Under the pieces are notes generated by a model that made no database searches, was not told the origin of the DNA, and saw nothing but the letters and a program-made list of their open reading frames with translations. From the NCBI RefSeq assembly GCF_003989795.1, contig NZ_RZHG01000030.1:94341-158340 (forward strand): 64,000 nucleotides of DNA, written 5' to 3'. Both the position numbers and the translations under genes were made by a program. Below are positions 33,761 to 42,608 of this stretch, one piece after another. Each line of letters opens with the position of its first letter. Positions within the stretch are counted from its first letter, which is position 1. The DNA is from Vreelandella andesensis (lineage in GTDB: Bacteria > Pseudomonadota > Gammaproteobacteria > Pseudomonadales > Halomonadaceae).

Positions 33761-36070
33761 CTATACAGCAGCGTGAGAAGGCTTTGAGTCTGCTAGCGGG
33801 CTAAGCCACTGGTTAAGTGCTTGGCTTACGTCAGCTGCTGATATAGTTAGTTGCGTGAATGGCGGGTGCTGGCAAAACGCTCGTAATGCATGCAGAGCGC
33901 TTGGGCTTAAATGCTTTTGCTCTAGCGCGAAGGGAAGCAGCCATCCAAGCAGATCGAGCGAGTTTAGTGCCTGAGAGTCTTCTGCCTTAGTGGTGGTTAA
34001 CTGCAGTATGCCGCCGCAGCGTTGTGGTCCTGTAGACGCAAAGGGGGCATCAATCAGGGGCAGGTTAAGCGGTTCGATAACCTCTGGAGCATTGAATGCC
34101 AAGCGCGCGCCGCGGGAAAGTGTTAGCCCGTGCTGCTTGGCCGCAGCGATAAGCGGCGATAATAATGACGGCTTGATGCCCTTGGGGAGCAGGCAGACAA
34201 TATGCTGCTCGGCACTGCTTAACAGGGCGATATCCAGCACAAGATGGTCTTGCTGTTCGGCGCTGGTTAAGCAGAAGCGTGTGATGGCAGGGACTATATC
34301 GCCGATATGTAAGCGTGAGCTAACCACATGGTTATCAGTAGTGAGACAGTATCCGTTAGCGCTTTCAAGCACATGGAGTGGCTCGCCTAGTGTATTGACG
34401 TTTACGGCGCCGAGTAATGGTGAAAACGCTGCCGCAATCCGGTCAGCTACCGGGCCAATAGGCGCTGTGATAGGCCATTGGCGCTGATCAAACGCTAGCG
34501 TGCCGTGCCAAGTCGCTGGCCGTTCGCGTGAATCCTGCGTATCAACGGCTAATTCAGGACCATAATTGGGCGCTAATAGGCCATGATGCCACCAAGGCGT
34601 GAGGGTAGACCAAAGATCATTTTCCAATTGATCTTGAGTGGCATGACCACCGCTTGCTGCCTGTAAGTGATCGAGTAGGCTTTGAATCGGTTCGCCTTCA
34701 CTTGCTAGCAGCCAGATAAGGGCGGCGCTGTCGTTAAGCTGGAAATAGAGCCCACTTGCATGATGATAGAGGGCTAAGCGGTCATCCTCGATTAACTCGC
34801 TAACGCCATTAGCACGAAAAGCAACCGCTTGGCGGTTTTCTACGCTGGCTAAACGATAATCTAACAAGCTGGGAAGGCCGATAAACGGTAGGTAATCTTG
34901 ACTATCTTGTGTGCTAGGTAGTGAGGGGTAAAGAGGTATGAACCCACCTACCCTTTGTTGTTCGTCGGCTAGTGCTGTTGCGTCAAAATCACCCTTTTTT
35001 GCGGATTGGTCGCAGCCGACAAGATGGATCATGTCGCGCACTAGGCTACCTTTGACTGCTTCTTCAATAACGCCACCATGCTCAGGTTTGGCGCATATGC
35101 CGAGCGAGGGACTTAGATTGCATTCTAGAATCCAAGGTTTTAATTGGTCGTCAACCAAGCAATCCAGGCCAATTAATTCGTAGCAGCCCTGTGGGTCGGC
35201 ATCCTCTTCTTTAGAGCGCATGCGCATGGCATCGACGCCTGACAGTGCAGTTAGCGCTGCTAGGTCACGTAGCTGGCTAAAGAGAGTGTCGTCGTCATGA
35301 CCTTGTTCCCGAAGCCAATGGCGGTAGCGTTCAAGGTCGATAAATTCCACGGGAATTTCGCTATCAACGTTAAGCGCGTTGATATCTGGGTTCGTTAATT
35401 GGCTAAAGGGGTTGTCGACGTCAGCGGGGTCCCAGGGGTCGGATGCTAGCTTAGCAAAGCCTTGGTCGTAGAGATAAACCCGCACAGGGTCGATGCTGGC
35501 AATCAACATATAAAGCCGCAGCACGTATTTGTGGCCACGAATAGTGTGTGGGTTAGCAATGTACTCTTGCACTATCCAGTTGGGGGAAAGTGGCGCATCC
35601 GTTGGGTCGCTGAGCACTTTTATGCCTTTACCTTTCGAGGCGTTAGTGGGTTTTAAAATCCAGCGTTTCTCAGGATTAGCCGCTGCATCTTCTATTAGGG
35701 CAGGGTAATCGTGAGGCATTTCATAAGCGCGAGGAAAGAAATTCAATCGAGCTGTAAAAGGGTGATCATTGCCAAAGTGGCGCTGTGTACGCTTGCGTAA
35801 GGCGTTTAGGCTGGCATGTAAGCGACTTTTGACGGTTAATGCTGCGTTGCCAGGGATGTGATTCATTTTGGCGTAGGGTGAGGCTGCTTTAAACGCTGAC
35901 TTAGGTGGCATGCCCGTTACCCAGGCGGCTTGCCAATGCTTTTCATCGCCTTCTACCCAGCCATGCGCTTCCAGCGTTTGGCGAAAAAAATGATCCTGTT
36001 CGGCATGTCGCTTGCCGCTTAACCAAAATCGTGGCGTGGAATCGAGTTGGCTGGAAGCATTTGCGCTCAT
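33761..36070 (-). CDS. TTL-like ATP-grasp ligase with PqqD-like domain and degenerate HPr-kinase-like C-terminus
   Basis: A 769-residue cytoplasmic protein with three regions. Residues about 90-340 read like tubulin-tyrosine-ligase ATP-grasp enzymes: ILKPTNASKGKGIKV, IVQEYIANPHTIRGHKYVLR, LYDQGFAKLA, and PWILECNLSPSLG with the metal-binding E-x-N. Around residues 425-500 is a PqqD-like segment (LALYHHASGLYFQLNDSAA, with WLLASEGEP), the module that often binds leader peptides. The last 250 residues resemble HPr-kinase-like domains, but the expected P-loop is degenerate (LLPKGIKPSLL). TTL-like enzymes attach amino acids, often Glu, to peptides. AGGAG precedes ATG 36070. The next gene encodes a Glu/Gly-rich protein. 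Confidence 0.85.
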   Translation of the reverse strand: MSANASSQLDSTPRFWLSGKRHAEQDHFFRQTLEAHGWVEGDEKHWQAAWVTGMPPKSAFKAASPYAKMNHIPGNAALTVKSRLHASLNALRKRTQRHFGNDHPFTARLNFFPRAYEMPHDYPALIEDAAANPEKRWILKPTNASKGKGIKVLSDPTDAPLSPNWIVQEYIANPHTIRGHKYVLRLYMLIASIDPVRVYLYDQGFAKLASDPWDPADVDNPFSQLTNPDINALNVDSEIPVEFIDLERYRHWLREQGHDDDTLFSQLRDLAALTALSGVDAMRMRSKEEDADPQGCYELIGLDCLVDDQLKPWILECNLSPSLGICAKPEHGGVIEEAVKGSLVRDMIHLVGCDQSAKKGDFDATALADEQQRVGGFIPLYPSLPSTQDSQDYLPFIGLPSLLDYRLASVENRQAVAFRANGVSELIEDDRLALYHHASGLYFQLNDSAALIWLLASEGEPIQSLLDHLQAASGGHATQDQLENDLWSTLTPWWHHGLLAPNYGPELAVDTQDSRERPATWHGTLAFDQRQWPITAPIGPVADRIAAAFSPLLGAVNVNTLGEPLHVLESANGYCLTTDNHVVSSRLHIGDIVPAITRFCLTSAEQQDHLVLDIALLSSAEQHIVCLLPKGIKPSLLSPLIAAAKQHGLTLSRGARLAFNAPEVIEPLNLPLIDAPFASTGPQRCGGILQLTTTKAEDSQALNSLDLLGWLLPFALEQKHLSPSALHALRAFCQHPPFTQLTISAADVSQALNQWLSPLADSKPSHAAV

Positions 36071-36371
36071 TTTTGGCTCCTAAAAGATGGCTCTGCAAGT
36101 TCTGTGTTGTGGCCGCAGGTTTACTTACAGCAAAATTTAAAAATTTGCTTAAAATTTGTATTACCTGAGAAGGTCTCTTGAAATGGTCGTGCATAGCCCG
36201 AGCTATGAGTGATGGTTCCTATATAGTTATAGCGAAATTTTATTTTTACTACCGTCTTTTATAGCGCAAGATAAGCGTATTGTACCAATCGTTCTTTATG
36301 CTTTTTTTGAGAGCTAACGCTAAATCAGTAACCTTAACTGCTAGCGATAGTCGCCCTTAGGAGATGTTTGT
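36071..36371. other. Intergenic region between the divergent TTL-like and rhodanese genes
   Basis: About 300 AT-rich bases that should hold two divergent promoters. No operator, small gene or RNA was recognised. Confidence 0.5.
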
Positions 36372-37328
36372 ATGAAACGCATACTGTTAGGTTTAATTGG
36401 CGTGCTGGGACTAACGAGCCACGTCTACGCACTTGAAATGACCCCCTTAATTAATGCCCAGTGGCTTAATGATAACCGCGATAATGATGCTCTGGTCGTT
36501 CTTGATGTTCGCTCATCCATCGATAACGGTGGTGATGAAGCTAGTTTTCTTGAAGCGCGTATTCCAGGCAGCCGCTATACCAGTTATACCGATGATGGCT
36601 GGCGTGAGACGCGAGATAGCGTGGCGGGGTTAATGCCGGAGGTGAGCGCATTAGAAACGCTTATTGGTGATTTAGGCATTAATAATGACAGTGCCGTAGT
36701 TATTGTACCGGCGGGGACTGGTCCTACTGATTTCGGAAGCGCTGCCCGAATCTATTGGACATTCAAAGTATTAGGCCATGACAAGGTTGCTATTTTGGAC
36801 GGAGGTTTTGCGGGATGGCAACAGCAAGGGTTTGATGTTGCGAATGGAAAGCCTTCAGTGATTGCTCCGGTTGATTTTGAAGCTGATCTGCGTGAAGCGC
36901 TTGTGGCTACCACCGAACAAGTTGAAGATGCCCGTAACAGCCAAGCGCAGCTCGTAGATGCGCGTCCAGCAGATTACTTTATCGGAGAAATTAAATCACC
37001 TGCTGCGCGAGTAGCCGGCACAATTCCAGGTGCCCGTAGCTTGCCCCATCAAACCCACCTCAGTGATCGTGACGGGGCCTATTATTTAGATGTCGATGGC
37101 TTGCAAGCACGTATTAATGCAGCAGATTTAGACAGCCGTGAGCGAACCATTGCGTTTTGTAATACGGGCCATTGGGCCGCGACAGATTGGTTTGTTCTGA
37201 GCGAAGTGGCTGGCTTCGAGAATATCGCAATGTATGACGGCTCGATGGCTGCATGGACCATTAGCGACTCGCGCCCTGTCCAATTTGCCCTAGATGGTAT
37301 TAAACAAGTACGTGAATTGCTTAATTAA
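36372..37328 (+). CDS. Periplasmic two-domain rhodanese-type sulfurtransferase
   Basis: A 318-residue protein with a signal peptide (hydrophobic residues about 4-20, cleavage after VYA) and two rhodanese domains. The first has VVLDVRSSIDNGG, ending near GGFAGWQQQG. The second has QLVDARPADYFIGE and the active-site Cys in FCNTGHWAATDW. It transfers sulfane sulfur, for example from thiosulfate, to thiol acceptors in the periplasm. The active loop (CNTGHWA) deviates from classical CRxGxR forms but keeps the Cys. A perfect palindrome follows the stop. Confidence 0.88.
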   Translation: MKRILLGLIGVLGLTSHVYALEMTPLINAQWLNDNRDNDALVVLDVRSSIDNGGDEASFLEARIPGSRYTSYTDDGWRETRDSVAGLMPEVSALETLIGDLGINNDSAVVIVPAGTGPTDFGSAARIYWTFKVLGHDKVAILDGGFAGWQQQGFDVANGKPSVIAPVDFEADLREALVATTEQVEDARNSQAQLVDARPADYFIGEIKSPAARVAGTIPGARSLPHQTHLSDRDGAYYLDVDGLQARINAADLDSRERTIAFCNTGHWAATDWFVLSEVAGFENIAMYDGSMAAWTISDSRPVQFALDGIKQVRELLN

Positions 37329-37347
37329 GCGTTGTTTCGCTGTGATG

Positions 37348-37371
37348 AGTGCCCACACATGTGTGGGCACT
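37348..37371. terminator. Perfect 24-base palindrome between the rhodanese and TetR genes
   Basis: AGTGCCCACACA is immediately followed by its reverse complement. It lies 20 bases past the rhodanese stop and about 80 bases before the TetR start. The T-run after it is weak (TTGTTTGAGG), so it may be a terminator hairpin or a regulator-binding palindrome. Confidence 0.6.
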
Positions 37372-37449
37372 TGTTTGAGGTGGCTTTGACGGTAGTTTGG
37401 TGTGTTATATTAGCTGGCTATTCATTGAGTGTTTTTTAAGGGGTTAGAA

Positions 37450-38037
37450 ATGCGTATTGGTCGACCCTTGCAGCACGAGCCAGAGGCAGCGCTACAGGCA
37501 GCCATGCGTGCTTTTTGGCGCTCGGGCTACCACCATACGTCACTGCGTGACTTGTTGAATGATATGCAGCTATCGCGTAGCAGTCTTTATCAAGCCTATG
37601 GCAATAAAGAAACGTTATTTCTGCTGGCTTTATCCCGATATCGTGAGCAATTGCTGGATCAGTTAAGCTGTGCGTTAGCAAAAGAAGACAGTGCTTGGGC
37701 ATTTATTGAACGGTTACTTTGCCGCACGGCGCAGCAGGCGCAAAGTGAGCAAGCTGCGCTTGGCTGTTTGATTTTTAACTCAGCAACAGAGCTTGGTAAT
37801 AGTGGCTCTGCGGAGGCCAATGCCGCTGTGCAGAGTGTGCAGTCAATTACGCAGTTTTTTGTCACCGTGATTGAACAAGCCCAGCAAGAGGGCGCAATCC
37901 CGCTCGAACGAGACGCGCACAGCCTGGCTTACTTTTTAACGCTTTCCATATCAGGACTACGGATGTTGCTAAAAAGCGGCGCTAGTCAGCAACACGCCCA
38001 GCAGCAAGTCGAAAATATTTTACGCGGACTTTCATAA
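37450..38037 (+). CDS. TetR/AcrR-family transcriptional regulator
   Basis: A 195-residue repressor-type protein. The N-terminal helix-turn-helix is clear: AMRAFWRSGYHHTSLRDLL, then MQLSRSSLYQAYGNKETLF. The C-terminal ligand domain ends with YFLTLSISGLRMLLKSGAS. ATG 37450 is supported by AAGGGG; in-frame 37429 is not. No obvious target gene lies beside it except the rhodanese upstream. Confidence 0.92.
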   Translation: MRIGRPLQHEPEAALQAAMRAFWRSGYHHTSLRDLLNDMQLSRSSLYQAYGNKETLFLLALSRYREQLLDQLSCALAKEDSAWAFIERLLCRTAQQAQSEQAALGCLIFNSATELGNSGSAEANAAVQSVQSITQFFVTVIEQAQQEGAIPLERDAHSLAYFLTLSISGLRMLLKSGASQQHAQQQVENILRGLS

Positions 38038-38116
38038 TCACAGCTGCCACCAAACCGTTGTCGAGTGGCAAGCTGATGAAGAATGGCTAAAAGTCTCTTT
38101 CTATTATTGTTTTATA

Positions 38117-39130
38117 TTATTGCTTTATATGTTCTACGAGCGCTTGGGCAAACGTATCGGTGGTGCCGGTGCCGCCCATGTCGGGGGTCACCATGTCGCG
38201 GCGCGTTTCCAACACCGCACGAATTCCATGGCGGATAGCATCGCCTTTTTCATTCATGCCCAAGTGGTCGAGCATTTGGGCTGCCGCTAGCAGTAACGCA
38301 CAAGGGTTGGCGATTTTTTGTCCGGCAATATCCGGAGCGGAGCCGTGAACCGCTTCGAAAATGGCGGCTTTTTCGCCGATGTTTGCCCCAGGGGCTAAGC
38401 CTAAACCGCCGACTAGCCCGGCGCAGAGGTCAGACAGAATATCGCCAAACAGGTTAGTAGTAACCACCACATCGAACTGATGTGGGTTCATCACCAGCTG
38501 CATGCAGGCGTTATCCACAATCATTTCCTGAAATTCGATCTCTGGATACTCTTTAGCGACTTCCCGAGCGACATCTAAAAACAGCCCTGAGCTAGTTTTG
38601 ATGATGTTAGCTTTGTGTACGGCGGTTACTTTTTTACGGCCGTTCTTTTTTGCTAGCTCAAACGCGTAGCGCACAATACGCTCTGAACCATGTCGGGTTA
38701 CCTTGATGACGGAAATGCCGGTATTGCCGTCGTCAATCATCTCCTGACCATCAGAAAGGTAGGCACCTTCGGTATTTTCCCGCACGGTAATCATATCGAT
38801 ATCTTCGTAGCGGGAACGTGTGCCGGGAAAGCTGATAGCAGGGCGCACGTTAGCGTACAGGTCAAAATGACGACGTAGCTGTACGTTGATTGAGGAGAAG
38901 CCTTTGCCAATAGGGGTGGTCAGTGGGCCTTTCAGTGCAATGCTATATTTTTCAATGGCATCAAGCGATTCTTGGGGAATTAGCGTACCGTGTTTTTCAA
39001 GCGCCGCCAGGCCAGCATCAATAAACTCGTAATTCAGGTCGCACTCCAACGCATCAAGTACGCGCAGGGTGGCATCCATGATTTCGGGGCCGATACCGTC
39101 GCCTTTAATCACCGCAATGGACTGGCTCAT
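38117..39130 (-). CDS. NAD-type isocitrate / isopropylmalate dehydrogenase-family enzyme
   Basis: A 337-residue beta-decarboxylating dehydrogenase. AVIKGDGIGPE opens the chain; substrate-binding residues lie in NVQLRRHFDLYANVRP; TVRENTEGAYL is the isocitrate-type phosphorylation-loop region; the metal-binding Asp lies in TTNLFGDILSDLCAG; and EAVHGSAPDIAGQ is the NAD-binding segment. The ENTEG motif favours NAD-dependent isocitrate dehydrogenase over LeuB; homoisocitrate or tartrate dehydrogenase relatives remain possible. It is monocistronic. A GGAGAAG site precedes the ATG. Confidence 0.88.
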   Translation of the reverse strand: MSQSIAVIKGDGIGPEIMDATLRVLDALECDLNYEFIDAGLAALEKHGTLIPQESLDAIEKYSIALKGPLTTPIGKGFSSINVQLRRHFDLYANVRPAISFPGTRSRYEDIDMITVRENTEGAYLSDGQEMIDDGNTGISVIKVTRHGSERIVRYAFELAKKNGRKKVTAVHKANIIKTSSGLFLDVAREVAKEYPEIEFQEMIVDNACMQLVMNPHQFDVVVTTNLFGDILSDLCAGLVGGLGLAPGANIGEKAAIFEAVHGSAPDIAGQKIANPCALLLAAAQMLDHLGMNEKGDAIRHGIRAVLETRRDMVTPDMGGTGTTDTFAQALVEHIKQ

Positions 39131-39660
39131 CGTCTACTTCTCCTCTTTGGCGGGCATGTTCGGCACATGAATAGGTGTGCCGCTTCAACATAAAACGTTG
39201 GCAATTGTCATCGTTGCTGGAGGCGCAATGGTACGCCACAATCAGGCGATAGGTCACCCTGCCTAAGTAGAGGTGGCGGCCTTTGTGTCTGTTACAGAGA
39301 GCGGCATTAGATGCATTGCAGCAATTATGCTGTTAAGATACGGCGCTTTGTCGCACCTTGCTGACTGCAGGCGTATAGAATTTTACCCATGACCGCATTG
39401 ACTCACATTTTTTCTGGGCTGACGACTCCGCCCTAGCTCCCTGCCTTTCTTAAGGTAATGGCTGCGCATTCATCGCGCTGTCATTGCTTTGTGGTACTTA
39501 AATTTAGTCGTACCCGTGTCGCACAGTACCTGACTTTATCAGTATCAAATGCCAGCTCATCTTCATAATAAAAAGTGGTACATCCCTAATGTGCCAATGC
39601 TTGGCGGCGTTGTCTGCCCGCTTTTGGCTAGTCATAAACCTTTAACCGTGGACCCTTCGC
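39131..39660. other. 530-base intergenic region upstream of the SulP gene
   Basis: This holds the divergent promoters of the dehydrogenase and SulP genes. The only internal object noticed is a 15-codon open frame at 39389-39436. No riboswitch or RNA gene was recognised. Confidence 0.5.
39389..39436 (+). CDS. Possible 15-residue leader peptide upstream of SulP
   Basis: Open frame MTALTHIFSGLTTPP followed by TAG. The Pro-Pro end directly before a stop is a known ribosome-slowing arrangement, and the frame lies in an unusually long leader. No strong ribosome site is present, so it may be chance. Confidence 0.25.
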   Translation: MTALTHIFSGLTTPP

Positions 39661-41151
39661 ATGTACGAAAAGTTTAAACAATCTTGGCTCTCTAACCTCA
39701 AAGGCGACTCCCTTGCGGGGATTGTCGTGGCGCTTGCGCTGATCCCAGAAGCCATTGCGTTCTCTATTATTGCGGGCGTAGACCCCAAAGTTGGCCTTTA
39801 CGCTTCCTTTGCGATCTGCGTCATCATCGCCTTCACTGGTGGTCGTTCAGGGATGATTTCTGGTGCGACGGGTGCCATGGCGCTGTTGATGATTACGCTG
39901 GTAAAAGATCATGGCCTTGAATACCTGCTGGCGGCCACGCTGCTTACTGGTGTACTGCAGATTATTGCAGGCTACTTAAGACTTGCTGATTTGATGCGCT
40001 TTGTATCACGTTCGGTGGTTACCGGATTTGTGAACGCACTCGCCATTCTTATCTTTATGTCGCAGTTGCCTGAGCTAACCGATGTTACGTGGCATGTGTA
40101 TGCCATGACGCTTGCAGGTTTGGCGATTATTTACGGCTTCCCTTATGTGCCGGTTATCGGGAAAGCGATTCCATCGCCGCTGGTTTGTATCGTGGTGCTT
40201 ACCGTTGTGTATATGGTGACGGGTATGGAAATTCGCAGCGTTGGAGACATGGGCGAGTTACCTGACACGCTGCCAGTGTTCTTGTGGCCCAACGTGCCGC
40301 TAAATTTCGAAACATTGATGATCATTCTTCCTTACTCGATCATGCTAACGGTGGTGGGCCTGCTGGAATCTATGATGACCGCCACTATCATTGATGATTT
40401 GACCGACACGAAAAGTGACAAGAGTCGCGAGTGTAAAGGCCAGGGTGTTGCCAATATTGGTGCCGGTTTGATTGGCGGTATGGCGGGTTGCGCGATGATC
40501 GGTCAATCAGTAATCAATATTAAATCGGGTGGTCGTCGCCGTACATCATCTTTGATTGCTGGCGTGGTACTGCTGTTAATGGTGGTTTTCTTAGCTGATT
40601 GGGTCTCGCAGATCCCCATGGCAGCGCTGGTGGCCGTGATGATAATGGTGGCAATCGGTACTTTCAGTTGGGAATCGATCCGCGATCTGAAAAAGCATCC
40701 AATGAGCACCAACTTTGTAATGGTAGCTACTGTCGTAGCAACGGTCGGTACGCATAACCTAGCTATTGGTGTGTTTGTGGGTGTGCTGCTGGCGGCAATG
40801 TTCTTTGCCAATAAAGTCGGCAATATCATGTATATCGGCTCTAAAGAACTTGAAGCTGGTAAAGAGCGTGAATACCAAGTGGTTGGCCAAGTGTTCTTTG
40901 CTTCGTCTGAGCGTTTTCTTGCTGCCTTTGATTTCAAAGAAAGCATTGATAAAGTCACTATTAACTTGTCGAAAGCTCACTTCTGGGATATTACCGCCGT
41001 TCAGGCTCTGGATCGCGTGGTGATTAAGTTCCGCCGTGAAGGTACCGAGGTAGAGCTGGTGGGCTTGAGCGAAGCTAGCGCCACTGTCGTCGACCGCTAC
41101 GCGGTACACAACGATCCCGAAGCTGTTGAAAAACTGATGGGCGGTCACTAA
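39661..41151 (+). CDS. SulP-family anion transporter with C-terminal STAS domain (BicA-like)
   Basis: A 496-residue membrane protein. [36 protein letters not shown] is the SulP N-terminal signature, with many hydrophobic segments up to about residue 385, then a STAS-type domain ([31 protein letters not shown]). Relatives carry bicarbonate (BicA, with sodium), sulfate or dicarboxylates; the substrate is not readable here. A UspA-type gene follows after 19 bases, the pairing often seen for halophile transporters. The ATG has only a poor ribosome site, which may fit regulation from the long leader. Confidence 0.88.
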   Translation: MYEKFKQSWLSNLKGDSLAGIVVALALIPEAIAFSIIAGVDPKVGLYASFAICVIIAFTGGRSGMISGATGAMALLMITLVKDHGLEYLLAATLLTGVLQIIAGYLRLADLMRFVSRSVVTGFVNALAILIFMSQLPELTDVTWHVYAMTLAGLAIIYGFPYVPVIGKAIPSPLVCIVVLTVVYMVTGMEIRSVGDMGELPDTLPVFLWPNVPLNFETLMIILPYSIMLTVVGLLESMMTATIIDDLTDTKSDKSRECKGQGVANIGAGLIGGMAGCAMIGQSVINIKSGGRRRTSSLIAGVVLLLMVVFLADWVSQIPMAALVAVMIMVAIGTFSWESIRDLKKHPMSTNFVMVATVVATVGTHNLAIGVFVGVLLAAMFFANKVGNIMYIGSKELEAGKEREYQVVGQVFFASSERFLAAFDFKESIDKVTINLSKAHFWDITAVQALDRVVIKFRREGTEVELVGLSEASATVVDRYAVHNDPEAVEKLMGGH

Positions 41152-41170
41152 CCACCGCAAGGAGAGCGAC

Positions 41171-42028
41171 ATGACTGAACAAGTACTCGCCGCGATTGAC
41201 GGCTCCCACTATGCAGAAGGCGTATGCGATTACGCCGCTTGGGCAAGCTTGGCGTTAAAGGCGCCGCTTAGCTTCGTGCACGTGGTAGATAACCACTCGC
41301 AAGTGCCTGATGAGCAGAATTTGTCTGGCAACTTACGGTTTGGTGCCCGCGAACGTTTGATGAAAGAGCTTTCTGAGCTTGATGAGCAGCGCGCCAAGGT
41401 GAACCGTGAACAAGGCAAGCTAATGCTAGAAGCTGCCAAGGCACGGGCGCTAGAAGATGGGATCGCTGATCCCATTATTCGCCAACTTAACGGCACACTG
41501 GTCGAAACTCTAGTAGAGCTAGAGAAAGATGTGCGTTTGTTGGTACTGGGTAAACGTGGTGAAAGTGCTCACAGCGCTAGCGGCCACCTGGGTTCTAACC
41601 TTGAGCGCGTGGTGCGTGAAATGCACCGCCCAATTCTCATGGTGCCTAAAACCTTTAAACAGCCTGAAAAGGTACTGATTGCGTTTGACGGTAGCAAAAC
41701 TGCCCGTAAAGGGGTGGAAATGCTGGCACGCTCGCCGCTATTTGATGGTACTGAATGCCATGTGTTGATTGTCGGTGCTGATACCGCAGAGCATCGTAGC
41801 GAATTGGAATGGGCGTTAAGCACACTGCGCGATGCAGGCCATCAAGCGGAAGGTGCTATCCGTTCAGGTGAGGTAGATGACACCCTGCAAGCGTACGAGA
41901 AGGAGCATGCTATCGACCTTCTTGTGATGGGCGCTTACGGACATTCACGCATTCGCCACTTGCTGGTTGGCAGCACCACAACAGCAATGTTACGCGGTAG
42001 CCGAATACCGGTACTGATATTGCGCTAA
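41171..42028 (+). CDS. Tandem-domain universal stress protein (UspA family), SulP partner
   Basis: A 285-residue protein of two UspA domains. The second ends with the ATP-binding signature LVMGAYGHSRIRHLLVGSTT, and the first has LVLGKRGESAHSASGHLG. It follows sulP by 19 bases with a GGAGAG site, so it likely modulates or senses the state of that transporter. It is close to the separate protein at 50106-50960 over its entire length, so the two are paralogues. Confidence 0.93.
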   Translation: MTEQVLAAIDGSHYAEGVCDYAAWASLALKAPLSFVHVVDNHSQVPDEQNLSGNLRFGARERLMKELSELDEQRAKVNREQGKLMLEAAKARALEDGIADPIIRQLNGTLVETLVELEKDVRLLVLGKRGESAHSASGHLGSNLERVVREMHRPILMVPKTFKQPEKVLIAFDGSKTARKGVEMLARSPLFDGTECHVLIVGADTAEHRSELEWALSTLRDAGHQAEGAIRSGEVDDTLQAYEKEHAIDLLVMGAYGHSRIRHLLVGSTTTAMLRGSRIPVLILR

Positions 42029-42137
42029 TGGGCCGATAAGCACGCATTAAAAATTAGCTCGCATTTTGCACATTTTAACCCGCAGTCGGCCCTCGTTATT
42101 TGAGTGTGTCGGCTTTTTTTGTTTTAAGGAGATGTTA

Positions 42138-42608
42138 ATGAAAACATGGCAGCTCAATAAAACGCATATCACTATCAATCCAGAAAATACCCCAGACGGT
42201 GCCTATGTGGAACCTGCAACCCGTGCGCAAATTAACGCGCTGGGTAATGTGGTTATCGGTGAAGCGTGGATGACGTCTCAGCCTTATCAAAAAGGGCCCA
42301 CAGTGATTAAGTTTGCGCCGCCGCAGCCCAGTGCTAGTAGCAGCCCAACCGAGGCCTTGGCGCTGTGGGGAAAATGTTATCGTAAAATCATTATGATTGC
42401 TGAGCGTGAGGAGCTTGCATCGTTGACGCTTCCTTTGCCAGGTGCAACCCCTCATATTCCATGTCATGCCCAAGAAGAGAGTAATGCCTCTCAGTGGGCA
42501 GTTTCGGCACTTTGCGATCAGTTGAGACAGGCTAAGCGCTTACGCCAACTGTCTGTTTACGCAACGGATGAAAACGACACTCTAGCGTTATTCAAAATGT
42601 TCAGTTAG
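42138..42608 (+). CDS. Macro-domain-like protein (divergent)
   Basis: A 156-residue protein from ATG 42138 (AAGGAG site); a longer frame from 42066 lacks support. The order of segments recalls macro (ADP-ribose-binding) domains: GNVVIGEAWMTSQPYQKG, then TVIKFAPP (compare 'G-x-A-x-x-T-x-G-y-x-L ... VIHavgP'), a YRKIIMIAEREELASLTLPLPGA helix-strand, and LRQLSVYATDENDTLALFKMF at the end. The usual N-terminal Asn/Asp loop and the GxxGxP loop are not conserved, so ligand binding is uncertain. It is convergent with the HelD-like gene, with a 21-base 3' overlap. Confidence 0.55.
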   Translation: MKTWQLNKTHITINPENTPDGAYVEPATRAQINALGNVVIGEAWMTSQPYQKGPTVIKFAPPQPSASSSPTEALALWGKCYRKIIMIAEREELASLTLPLPGATPHIPCHAQEESNASQWAVSALCDQLRQAKRLRQLSVYATDENDTLALFKMFS

